From assembly GCA_964430335.1 (NCBI GenBank), contig CAYSEN010000020.1:1-10679 (forward strand): a stretch of 10,679 nt of DNA. The letters are read 5' to 3'. Below the pieces are notes generated by a model. That model was not told the DNA's origin and ran no database searches. It saw only the letters and a list, made by a program, of their open reading frames with translations. The position numbers were made by a program, and so were the translations under genes. This document shows, in pieces, positions 1 to 4,976 of the stretch. The DNA comes from SIBU01 sp964430335. Lineage in GTDB: Bacteria; Patescibacteriota; Minisyncoccia; Phycocordibacterales; SIBU01. Numbering within the stretch: position 1 is the stretch's first letter; each line of letters starts with the position of its first letter.

Positions 1-882
1 GCTTGTGCAAGTCCCCGTCTATTCCTTTGAGTTTTAACCTTGCGGTCGTACTACCCAGGCGGATCATTTAACGCGTTAGCTACGCCACTCAGAGGGTCGA
101 TACTCCGAATAGCTAATGATCATCGTTTAGGGCGTGGACTACTGGGGTATCTAATCCCATTCGCTACCCACGCTTTCGTGTTTCAGTGTCAGGAGTGCGC
201 CAGTAAATTGCCTTCGCTTTTGGTGTTCCCCATAATATCAACGGATTTTACCCCTACACTATGAGTTCCATTTACCTCTCGCATCCTCAAGTCATGCCGT
301 TTCCCCTGCGGACCCCCGGTTAAGCCGAAGAATTTGACAGGAGACTAACATAACCACCTACACACCCTTTACGCCCAATAATTCCGGATAACGCTCGAGG
401 CACTCGTATTACCGCTGCTGCTGGCACGAGTTTAGCAACCTCTTATTCTTAGTCCGATCAATAAACTTTCTAGACTACAAAAGGAGTTTACATCCCGAAA
501 GACTTCATCCTCCACGCGGCGTCGCTCGATCAGGCTTTCGCCCATTGTCGAATATTCTCGGCTGCAGCCACCCGTAGGTGTATGGACCGTGTCTCAGTTC
601 CATCGGTGGGGGTCAGGCTCTCACCTCCCCTAGGCGTCATAGCCTTGGTAGTCTTTTACACTGCCAACTAGCTGATACCGAGCAGGCCGATCTAGAAGCG
701 ATAAATCTTTACCCCGAAGGGACTATCAAGTATTACCCACCCTTTCGGATGGCTATTCCTGACTTCTAGGTTCGTACCTACTTTATACTACCTCGTCTGC
801 CGGTGCCTTGCGGCCCCTTGACTTGCATGCCTTATCCACGCCGCCAGCGTTCATCCTGAGCTAGGATCAAACTCTTAATAAA
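1..882 (-). rRNA. rrs: 16S ribosomal RNA, 5' part (3' end outside window)
   Basis: Several universal 16S landmarks are readable on the minus strand. The 27F site (AGAGTTTGATCC) is at 865-875, the 515-530 loop is at 409-427, the 806R site GGACTACTGGGGTATCTAATCC lies near 137-158, and the 907-926 site is near 15-34. The 5' end at about 882 is estimated by counting back from E. coli position 8. The window therefore covers about E. coli 1-940. The stretch from E. coli 8 to 926 is about 58 nt shorter than in E. coli, so some helices are trimmed and there is no intron. Odd bases include A at E. coli 526 (window 416), matched by U at 505 (window 437), and A at 921. These divergences fit Candidate Phyla Radiation rRNA. 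The gene is truncated by the window edge, so the anti-Shine-Dalgarno sequence cannot be read. Confidence 0.97.
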
Positions 883-1241
883 AGTGAACGAAACAAAACA
901 AAAAACAGTATAACTGATTTTGAAAAGTCTCTTCGAGTTGATCCTGCTCAATCTATTTTGATGCATTGCTATTCATCAAAAAGCGGAATTATTATATTGG
1001 AATAAATTTGGTTTTTCCAGTCTACCTAACGGCAGACTGGAGGTTTCCAACAATCGTTGGAAACACTTGCACATACCTAAGACCTTCCATGAAAAATCTT
1101 AGGTTACATTCTCAACCCCGTAGTGAATTTTGACATTGCGCTTTTTGCGCTGCTCCAACAGTGAAGTTGGAGCGATGCCAAAATCTACTACGGGGTAAAT
1201 ATTTCAAGTTTTCAAGTTACATACTCTGCTATCCAGAGCGT
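883..1241 (-). other. structured 5' leader of the rRNA transcript
   Basis: This stretch lies between the predicted rRNA start near 1241 and the 16S 5' end, and no credible reading frame was found in it. It holds several perfect or near-perfect hairpins: 956-963 with 974-981 (8 bp), 1017-1023 with 1034-1040 (7 bp), 1043-1051 with 1056-1064 (9 bp, 4-nt loop), 1076-1082 with 1097-1103 (7 bp), and the larger element at 1115-1196. None is followed by a T-run on the minus strand, so they do not look like terminators. By analogy with other bacteria some may be RNase III or maturation sites, which is inference. I did not find a convincing boxA-type antitermination motif. Confidence 0.6.
1115..1196. 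repeat. inverted-repeat element 1 (three-way-junction fold)
   Basis: The outer arms 1115-1136 and 1175-1196 pair, with one G-T wobble and two A-C mismatches. They enclose two perfect hairpins: gcgc-ttttt-gcgc at 1138-1150 and an 8-bp stem at 1152-1159/1166-1173. The ends read ACCCCGTAGTGAATTTT and AAAATCTACTACGGGGT. The element lies in the rRNA leader. It is homologous in its outer stem to the element at 1898-2029 and resembles a shorter hairpin at 2582-2615. No open reading frame is involved. Confidence 0.85.
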
Positions 1242-1248
1242 GAGGACT

Positions 1249-1276
1249 ATTATATACATATCTATTCCCTTGTCAA
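1249..1276 (-). promoter_or_regulatory. rRNA operon promoter (-35 TTGACA, -10 TATAAT)
   Basis: On the minus strand a perfect -35 (TTGACA, 1271-1276) and a perfect -10 (TATAAT, 1249-1254) are separated by 16 nt. Transcription should start near 1241 (A). The discriminator after the -10 is GC-leaning (GTCCTCACG), as is common for rRNA promoters under growth-rate control; that regulatory role is inferred. The promoter begins one base after the T-run of the upstream gene's terminator. Confidence 0.88.
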
Positions 1277-1277
1277 T

Positions 1278-1317
1278 AAAAAAGACCCCTTCCTGTGAAC
1301 ACAGTAAAAGAGGTCTT
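1278..1317 (-). terminator. intrinsic terminator of the 116-residue ORF
   Basis: On the minus strand, 1307-1317 pairs with 1282-1292 (11 bp with two G-T wobbles). After a 2-nt bulge an inner stem of 4-5 bp follows. The stem is followed directly by TTTTTT. The last two bases of the gene's TAA stop codon form the first pairs of the stem. The T-run ends just before the -35 box of the rRNA promoter, insulating the two transcripts. Confidence 0.88.
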
Positions 1318-1666
1318 AGAATCCATGCGGACGGCCGTCTCCGTTAAGCGGTTTAGGCCCTTTTTTGCCCCCATGGTGCCACTTTACCCAGCGAAGGCCG
1401 ACTCGACGAAAATTTATGCGCTCCAAAGGAACATTAGCTTCCAACAAAACCCTTTGCGCCTCTCGACGATCACAGTGCAAAAAGTCGACATGCACCAAGG
1501 TGTCGCTAGGCGTAGTTCGTCCATTGGGTTCAATGACACCGACTGAACCGACGCTGATTTTGGCCGCTTTTCCGGCCTCGAAAATCTGTCTCAACAAGGT
1601 CTTTCCGTCGCCATCGCCGTTTAGATAAAAGACGACGGACCAGTGACTGATTTCAGCGAGAATCAT
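1316..1666 (-). CDS. small protein of unknown function (116 aa)
   Basis: I do not recognise this protein. The N-terminal half reads as an alternating hydrophobic sheet/helix pattern (SHWSVVFYLNGDGDGKTLL, then a helix LLRQIFEAGKAAK), followed by strands (ISVGSVGVIEP, TLVHVDFLHC) and a basic C-terminal tail rich in H, K, G and R. No signal peptide or membrane segment is visible, so it is probably cytoplasmic. Support for it being real: the ATG lies two bases from the edge of a 93-nt repeat that also precedes a second small gene, a promoter lies about 200 nt upstream, and a strong terminator overlaps the stop codon. Overlapping plus-strand frames lack such support. The gene is clearly richer in G+C than secD/secF. 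The nearest SD-like sequence (GGGGAGGGGAGAG) is 18 nt from the ATG, which is unusually far. Confidence 0.68.
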   Translation of the reverse strand: MILAEISHWSVVFYLNGDGDGKTLLRQIFEAGKAAKISVGSVGVIEPNGRTTPSDTLVHVDFLHCDRREAQRVLLEANVPLERINFRRVGLRWVKWHHGGKKGPKPLNGDGRPHGF

Positions 1667-1863
1667 ATAAAAAGATCAATTCAACTCTCCCCTCCCCAAG
1701 CTAGCTTTCAAATACCCACTCGGATAAACGAAAGCCAGCTCTTCGGGTGAAGAGCTGGCTTGTGCTTGGAAAGTTAGTTTTTTCTAATCACGAGCAAGAC
1801 CTCCACCTTTTGAGTTGGCAATAATAATGCTAATAATTGCAATGTTTGCTCTAGATTTCATTA
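1667..1863 (-). promoter_or_regulatory. long structured leader A of the 116-residue ORF
   Basis: About 197 nt separate the predicted transcription start from the ATG. The promoter-side half has a closing stem GAGCAA/TTGCTC (1792-1797 with 1846-1851) and an inner stem gcaat/attgc (1818-1822 with 1836-1840). It carries the minus-strand motifs GGTGGAG and GCTCGT that are shared with leader B (2330-2527). The gene-side half is the 93-nt identical repeat with a 13-bp hairpin. Equal length, equal order of parts and a diverged first half suggest a cis-acting RNA rather than chance. Its function is unknown. Confidence 0.5.
1669..1761 (-). repeat. 93-nt direct repeat, copy A
   Basis: Identical base for base to 2330-2422. 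It contains a 13-bp hairpin (1732-1744 with 1749-1761, 4-nt loop) and, on the minus strand, the purine-rich run GGGGAGGGGAGAG. It ends two bases before the start codon of the 116-residue ORF. In both copies the identity stops at the start codon and the coding sequences are unrelated. Confidence 0.97.
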
Positions 1864-1869
1864 ATAAAT

Positions 1870-1898
1870 AGATTATTCCTACCCACAAAAAATGTCAA
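1870..1898 (-). promoter_or_regulatory. promoter of the 116-residue ORF (TTGACA / TAATCT)
   Basis: A perfect -35 TTGACA at 1893-1898 lies 17 nt from a weaker -10, TAATCT, at 1870-1875, which keeps the first T and A and the last T of the consensus. The start would be near 1863. The -35 overlaps the end of inverted-repeat element 2, whose conserved edge (GGGTTGA on the minus strand) supplies the bases TTGA. Confidence 0.55.
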
Positions 1899-2029
1899 CC
1901 CGGTAGTGAATTTTCGGGTCGGGTGTTTTTCAAAAATTTTAAATTGAATCACAATATTTTATTCAACTGAATATATTGCGTAGGATTTATTACAAAACCC
2001 AAAAACAACCCGAAAATCTACTACCGGGT
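1898..2029. repeat. inverted-repeat element 2
   Basis: The outer arms 1898-1919 and 2008-2029 pair over 22 positions. The same G-T wobble and A-C mismatch fall at the same place as in element 1. The ends are ACCCGGTAGTGAATTTT and AAAATCTACTACCGGGT. Four outer pairs differ from element 1 on both sides yet still pair. The interior is AT-rich and different: gttttt/aaaaac (1925-1930 with 2001-2006) and ttgaat/attcaa (1944-1949 with 1961-1966). It fills the gap between the terminator of one small gene and the promoter of the next. Confidence 0.85.
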
Positions 2030-2034
2030 CAAGC

Positions 2035-2067
2035 AATAAAAAACCAGCTGCAATTTACAACTGGTTT
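2035..2067 (-). terminator. intrinsic terminator of the 84-residue ORF
   Basis: On the minus strand 2058-2067 pairs with 2041-2050 (10 bp with one wobble, 7-nt loop) and runs into TTTTTTATT. It starts 7 nt after the stop codon at 2075-2077. This placement supports the 84-residue frame over the longer overlapping frame that reads through the hairpin. Confidence 0.87.
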
Positions 2068-2074
2068 AGGCGGA

Positions 2075-2329
2075 TTACAGAACGGGGCCAGAATCCACAG
2101 CACCGACAGTCTGCCGCCATGTTTTATCAAACTGATCAAGGGCATTTGTAAAAGCTGTGGCCAAAGAAGTTTCCGGATTCCTAGGGTCCTTGGTCGCACG
2201 ACCAATCCAGCGATTTCCGCTAGAATCCCTAACTCCCACCGAAACCTCAACTTGATTTGGAAACATGCTAATCCAATCCAAGGTAAGACCCAATTCATGG
2301 AGCCACCCAAGCGCCTGATTGCTTATCAT
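2075..2329 (-). CDS. small protein of unknown function (84 aa)
   Basis: I do not recognise this protein. It begins MISNQALGWLHELGL and has an amphipathic stretch, then a strand-like segment QVEVSVGVRDSSGNRWIG, then a helix SLATAFTNALDQFDKTWRQ. There is no signal peptide or membrane segment. The sheet-then-helix layout could be a small alpha/beta fold, which is a guess from pattern only. The ATG lies directly at the end of the 93-nt repeat and the stop is 7 nt from a strong terminator, so it has a full promoter-leader-gene-terminator unit. The other frame on the same strand (up to 2310) runs through the terminator stem and is less likely. Its unit is organised exactly like that of the 116-residue ORF downstream, but the proteins share no visible similarity. 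Confidence 0.65.
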   Translation of the reverse strand: MISNQALGWLHELGLTLDWISMFPNQVEVSVGVRDSSGNRWIGRATKDPRNPETSLATAFTNALDQFDKTWRQTVGAVDSGPVL

Positions 2330-2422
2330 AAAAAGATCAATTCAACTCTCCCCTCCCCAAGCTAGCTTTCAAATACCCACTCGGATAAACGAAAGCCAGC
2401 TCTTCGGGTGAAGAGCTGGCTT
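2330..2422 (-). repeat. 93-nt direct repeat, copy B
   Basis: Identical to 1669-1761. In this copy the hairpin is longer because the flank also pairs: 2388-2405 with 2410-2427 gives 18 bp around a 4-nt loop. The repeat ends exactly at the ATG of the 84-residue ORF. Confidence 0.97.
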
Positions 2423-2527
2423 TCGTTAGTTTTTAGATTGTTGTTTCTAGAAACGAGCGCAGGCCAAATCTCCACCATAATTTGTGGTAAGTAGTAGGCC
2501 TAGAAGGTTACTCGTTAAAAATGTCAT
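2330..2527 (-). promoter_or_regulatory. long structured leader B of the 84-residue ORF
   Basis: About 198 nt lie between the predicted transcription start and the ATG, nearly the same as leader A. Nested stems are visible: acgag/ctcgt (2453-2457 with 2511-2515), aggcc/ggcct (2461-2465 with 2497-2501) and ccac/gtgg (2472-2475 with 2484-2487). A 12-nt palindrome lies at 2443-2454, followed by the 18-bp hairpin. Shared with leader A on the minus strand are GGTGGAG, GCTCGT and AAAAACTAAC. The SD-like purine run is 16 nt from the ATG. Confidence 0.5.
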
Positions 2528-2533
2528 AAATTG

Positions 2534-2562
2534 AATATATACCCGAACAATTTTACTGTCAA
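2534..2562 (-). promoter_or_regulatory. promoter of the 84-residue ORF (TTGACA / TATATT)
   Basis: A perfect -35 TTGACA (2557-2562) is 17 nt from a 5/6 -10, TATATT (2534-2539). Transcription should begin near 2527. A GAACAA/TTGTTC inverted repeat (2545-2550 and 2571-2576) brackets the -35; it might be an operator, but the 20-nt spacing makes this weak. Confidence 0.72.
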
Positions 2563-2581
2563 ATTAGTTTTTGTTCTGCCA

Positions 2582-2615
2582 CCCCAGTAGCAGAAATGGG
2601 AATTTCGCTACGGGG
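2582..2615. repeat. inverted-repeat element 3, short hairpin
   Basis: The arms cccc-gtagc-gaaat (2582-2597, with two extra A bases at 2586 and 2592) and atttcgctacgggg (2602-2615) form a 14-bp stem with a 4-nt loop. The minus-strand end CCCCGTAGCGAAAT resembles the CCCCGTAGTGAATT end of element 1. It lies between the secF stop and the next promoter. No T-run follows on either strand, so it is not a standard terminator. Confidence 0.75.
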
Positions 2616-2633
2616 CAAGCTTTCTTAGTTATT

Positions 2634-3551
2634 TTATTTATTCTGCCACTTCTCCACTGTAACTAGAAGCGGGCTACCTAGAAAGATCGATGAATATGTT
2701 CCTGCGGTGATACCGACAAGCAAGGCCAGTGAAAAGTGCTTTGTAACCTCTGGACCAACAAAATACAAAACCACCAAAGCTAGGAGAGTTGTAAGAGAAG
2801 TGTTGATTGATCTTACGAATGTCTGACTAATACTTGCTCCAACTACTTCTTCGAAGGTTGTTTTACCTTTAGACAAATTAGCATGTTTTAGATTTTCACG
2901 AACTCGGTCAAAAACCACGATAGTGTCGTGAACTGAGAAACCTAGAATAACCAAAATTGCGGTAACAAAGAGTGTATCAACTTCAAATCCGTAGAAATGT
3001 CCGAGAGCAACAAAGACTCCTGTTGGCACCAAAACATCGTGGAAAAGAGCGAAAATCGTAATCAAACCGTATTTCCATGAAGCCACAGGCTGTGAGACTT
3101 TTCTAAAGGCAAAAGTAATAAACACAACAATTGCGAGCAATACCAAAATGATAGAAAGAAGTGACTTAGAAAGAGCTTCTGCACCAAGCACAGGACCGAT
3201 CGAATCAAATCTCTTTTCGTTGAATGTCCCGTATGACTTAAGAGCTTCTAGTAATTTTTCATGATCTGTATTTGTAAGAGCTTTTGTTTTAACGATCAAA
3301 CCTTGATTTTCTGTTGTTCTGACCGAAGCATCACCAAATCCAGCCTTATCTAAAGCAGGCATAATGACATCCTTAATACAATCACTGATTTGGCACTTCA
3401 AATCACTCTTTGTGTATTCAACTTCAACAATAGAACCTCCCTTAAAATCAATACCAGGATTAAAACCCCAAACAAACATAGCGATTACTGACCCGATCAT
3501 TAGCAGTCCGGAAATAGCATAAAATATTTTTCTGTATTTAACGATAAACAT
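2634..3551 (-). CDS. secF: protein translocase subunit SecF
   Basis: SecF works with SecD in the inner membrane and uses the proton-motive force to complete export of proteins through SecYEG. The 305 residues match the usual bacterial SecF length. A first membrane segment (about 8-28) leads to GIDFKGG (33-39), the family's signature at the start of the extracytoplasmic P4 domain. Five further membrane segments follow in the C-terminal half, with the diagnostic GFSVHDTIVVFDRVREN and RSINTSLTTLL motifs and a late GTYSSIF. An unusual C-x4-C pair (residues 53 and 58) sits in the external domain. It starts 23 nt after secD, on the same strand, with no clear SD; the genes are probably cotranscribed. 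No intrinsic terminator is obvious after it. Confidence 0.97.
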   Translation of the reverse strand: MFIVKYRKIFYAISGLLMIGSVIAMFVWGFNPGIDFKGGSIVEVEYTKSDLKCQISDCIKDVIMPALDKAGFGDASVRTTENQGLIVKTKALTNTDHEKLLEALKSYGTFNEKRFDSIGPVLGAEALSKSLLSIILVLLAIVVFITFAFRKVSQPVASWKYGLITIFALFHDVLVPTGVFVALGHFYGFEVDTLFVTAILVILGFSVHDTIVVFDRVRENLKHANLSKGKTTFEEVVGASISQTFVRSINTSLTTLLALVVLYFVGPEVTKHFSLALLVGITAGTYSSIFLGSPLLVTVEKWQNK

Positions 3552-3574
3552 AAAATTGGATAGAAGGTTAGCTT

Positions 3575-4933
3575 TTAGTTATTAGTCTTTTTAAAGAACC
3601 CGGAACCGAACAAGAATTTAGAAAACTTGCCCTCCCCTTTAACACCAAGAGCTCCTAGGAATGTTCTCGACATAACAATCGCTGTAAACATACTGGTTAC
3701 AACACCGATAAAGAATACGAGTGCAAAACCTTTGATAAGTGAAGTTGACGCAAACCAGTAAAGAATAATGGCGGTAATAATACTTGAAAGGTTACTGTCC
3801 CGGATAGATGTCCATGCTCTAGCAAAACCTTCTTTTACGGCATCTGGTAGAGCATGTCCTTTTGCTAGCTCCTCCTTCATTCTTTCGAAAATCAAAATGT
3901 TTGCATCAACCGCCATACCGATCGACAGAATAAAACCGGCAATACCAGCTGCGGTTAGAGTAACCATGTACTTAAATATCACAAGGTTAATCAAGACGTA
4001 AACAGAAAGTGATACAACAGCAACAACTCCAGGCAATCTGTACCAAATGATTAAGAAAACAGAGATGATAAAGAAAGCGATAAGGCCAGATTTAACACCA
4101 GCATTTAAGGCGTTTTCGCCAAGTGAAGCGCCGATAGTTTGAGTGCTAACAAGTTCTATTGGTACTGGCAAAGCTCCGTAATTTAGATTTCTTGCTAGCT
4201 CTTTTGCTTCAGCAACCTTAAATCCACCTGAAATAGTGGCGTCGCCAGAAGTAATTTCTTGTCTAATTACAGGAGTTGAAATCGGCTGTCCATCTAGAAA
4301 AATTGCCAAAACCTTATTGATGTTTTCCTTGGTAATCTTTGAGAACATTTTTTGTCCTTCAGAGTTGAAGGTCAAAGTAACCATTGGTTCTCCGGTTCTC
4401 TGATCAAAATCCAACCTAGCCTTTTCTAGAAAACGTCCTGTAAGTGCTGTAGCCTCGAAGACTTCATCTAGAGTCTTATTTTTAAGTTCTTCTTGAGATA
4501 AATCTTTTACGGATTCTCGAACAAGTTTAAATTCAAGATTTGGAGTCTGGCCGATAAGCTCTATTGCCTTTTTTACATCTGTCACACCTGGCAGTTCAAC
4601 AACCAATCGATCCTCACCTCCTCCAACGAGTCCTCCCTTCTCGGTCTGGACTATAGGTTCAGATACACCGAAAAGGTTTACTCTTCTTTCGATAACGTCT
4701 CGAAGAGCAGTCATAGCATCAGAAACATCAGAACCCGTAAGTTTTGATGTGTCTGCTTTGTAGACAAGATGACTACCGCCGTTTAAATCGAGACCTAATT
4801 TATATTTAGAATGCGAAACAGTAACGTTAACAAAAGGAAAATCAGACTTTTTTCCAAGTCTAAGATCCGCAAAATAACCAACACCGACAGCTGCTAAAAT
4901 GAGAATAAATGCCGTTAATCTTTTTTTCCACAT
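3575..4933 (-). CDS. secD: protein translocase subunit SecD
   Basis: SecD is the partner of SecF in proton-driven protein export. The 452-residue chain has an N-terminal membrane anchor (about 7-24), then KLGLDLNGGSHLVY, the family signature at the start of the large P1 domain, with GVSEPIVQ and RLVVELPGV further on. The C-terminal membrane half carries GMAVDANILIFERMKEEL and RDSNLSSIITAIIL, which are characteristic of SecD. The length is shorter than the roughly 615 residues of E. coli SecD but normal for compact SecD proteins. The order secD then secF is the usual one; yajC is not next to it. The start codon is only 10 nt below a TATAAT box, so the mRNA would have a 5' UTR of about 3 nt and no SD. 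Confidence 0.97.
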   Translation of the reverse strand: MWKKRLTAFILILAAVGVGYFADLRLGKKSDFPFVNVTVSHSKYKLGLDLNGGSHLVYKADTSKLTGSDVSDAMTALRDVIERRVNLFGVSEPIVQTEKGGLVGGGEDRLVVELPGVTDVKKAIELIGQTPNLEFKLVRESVKDLSQEELKNKTLDEVFEATALTGRFLEKARLDFDQRTGEPMVTLTFNSEGQKMFSKITKENINKVLAIFLDGQPISTPVIRQEITSGDATISGGFKVAEAKELARNLNYGALPVPIELVSTQTIGASLGENALNAGVKSGLIAFFIISVFLIIWYRLPGVVAVVSLSVYVLINLVIFKYMVTLTAAGIAGFILSIGMAVDANILIFERMKEELAKGHALPDAVKEGFARAWTSIRDSNLSSIITAIILYWFASTSLIKGFALVFFIGVVTSMFTAIVMSRTFLGALGVKGEGKFSKFLFGSGFFKKTNN

Positions 4934-4942
4934 AATTCCGAC

Positions 4943-4970
4943 ATTATAGTGAGTTTTGAGAAATAATCAA
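4943..4970 (-). promoter_or_regulatory. near-leaderless promoter of secD
   Basis: On the minus strand TTGATT (4965-4970) and TATAAT (4943-4948) are 16 nt apart. Nine nt separate the -10 from the ATG, so a start at the usual distance gives an RNA whose ATG is at about nucleotide 4. The promoter lies entirely in the short gap after the epimerase stop codon. The same -10-to-ATG spacing occurs at 7281-7296. Confidence 0.72.
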
Positions 4971-4976
4971 CCAAAA

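Noticed and set aside
40..769. Open frames inside the 16S gene
   Set aside because: The sequence is clearly rRNA; these frames are chance.
1295..1628. Plus-strand frames opposite the 116-residue ORF
   Set aside because: They lack promoter and terminator support, and one begins inside the minus-strand terminator stem.
1745..1748. Pseudoknot between the hairpin loop (ACCC on the minus strand) and the GGGT about 15 nt downstream
   Set aside because: A 4-nt loop fully paired in an H-type knot is sterically unlikely, and with two identical copies there is no covariation to test it.
2029..2310. Minus-strand frame of 93 codons overlapping the 84-residue ORF
   Set aside because: It reads through the terminator hairpin and ends in inverted-repeat element 2; the other frame starts at the repeat edge and stops before the terminator.
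1976..2365. Plus-strand open frame of 129 codons
   Set aside because: It runs through inverted-repeat element 2, the minus-strand terminator and into the 93-nt repeat, and has no protein-like pattern.
2388..2435. Hairpin of the 93-nt repeat as a plus-strand terminator (18-bp stem, then AGTTTTTAG)
   Set aside because: There is no plus-strand gene upstream for it to end, and it lies in the leader of minus-strand genes; kept as a leader hairpin.
2582..2615. Element 3 as the secF terminator
   Set aside because: No T-run follows the stem on the minus strand.
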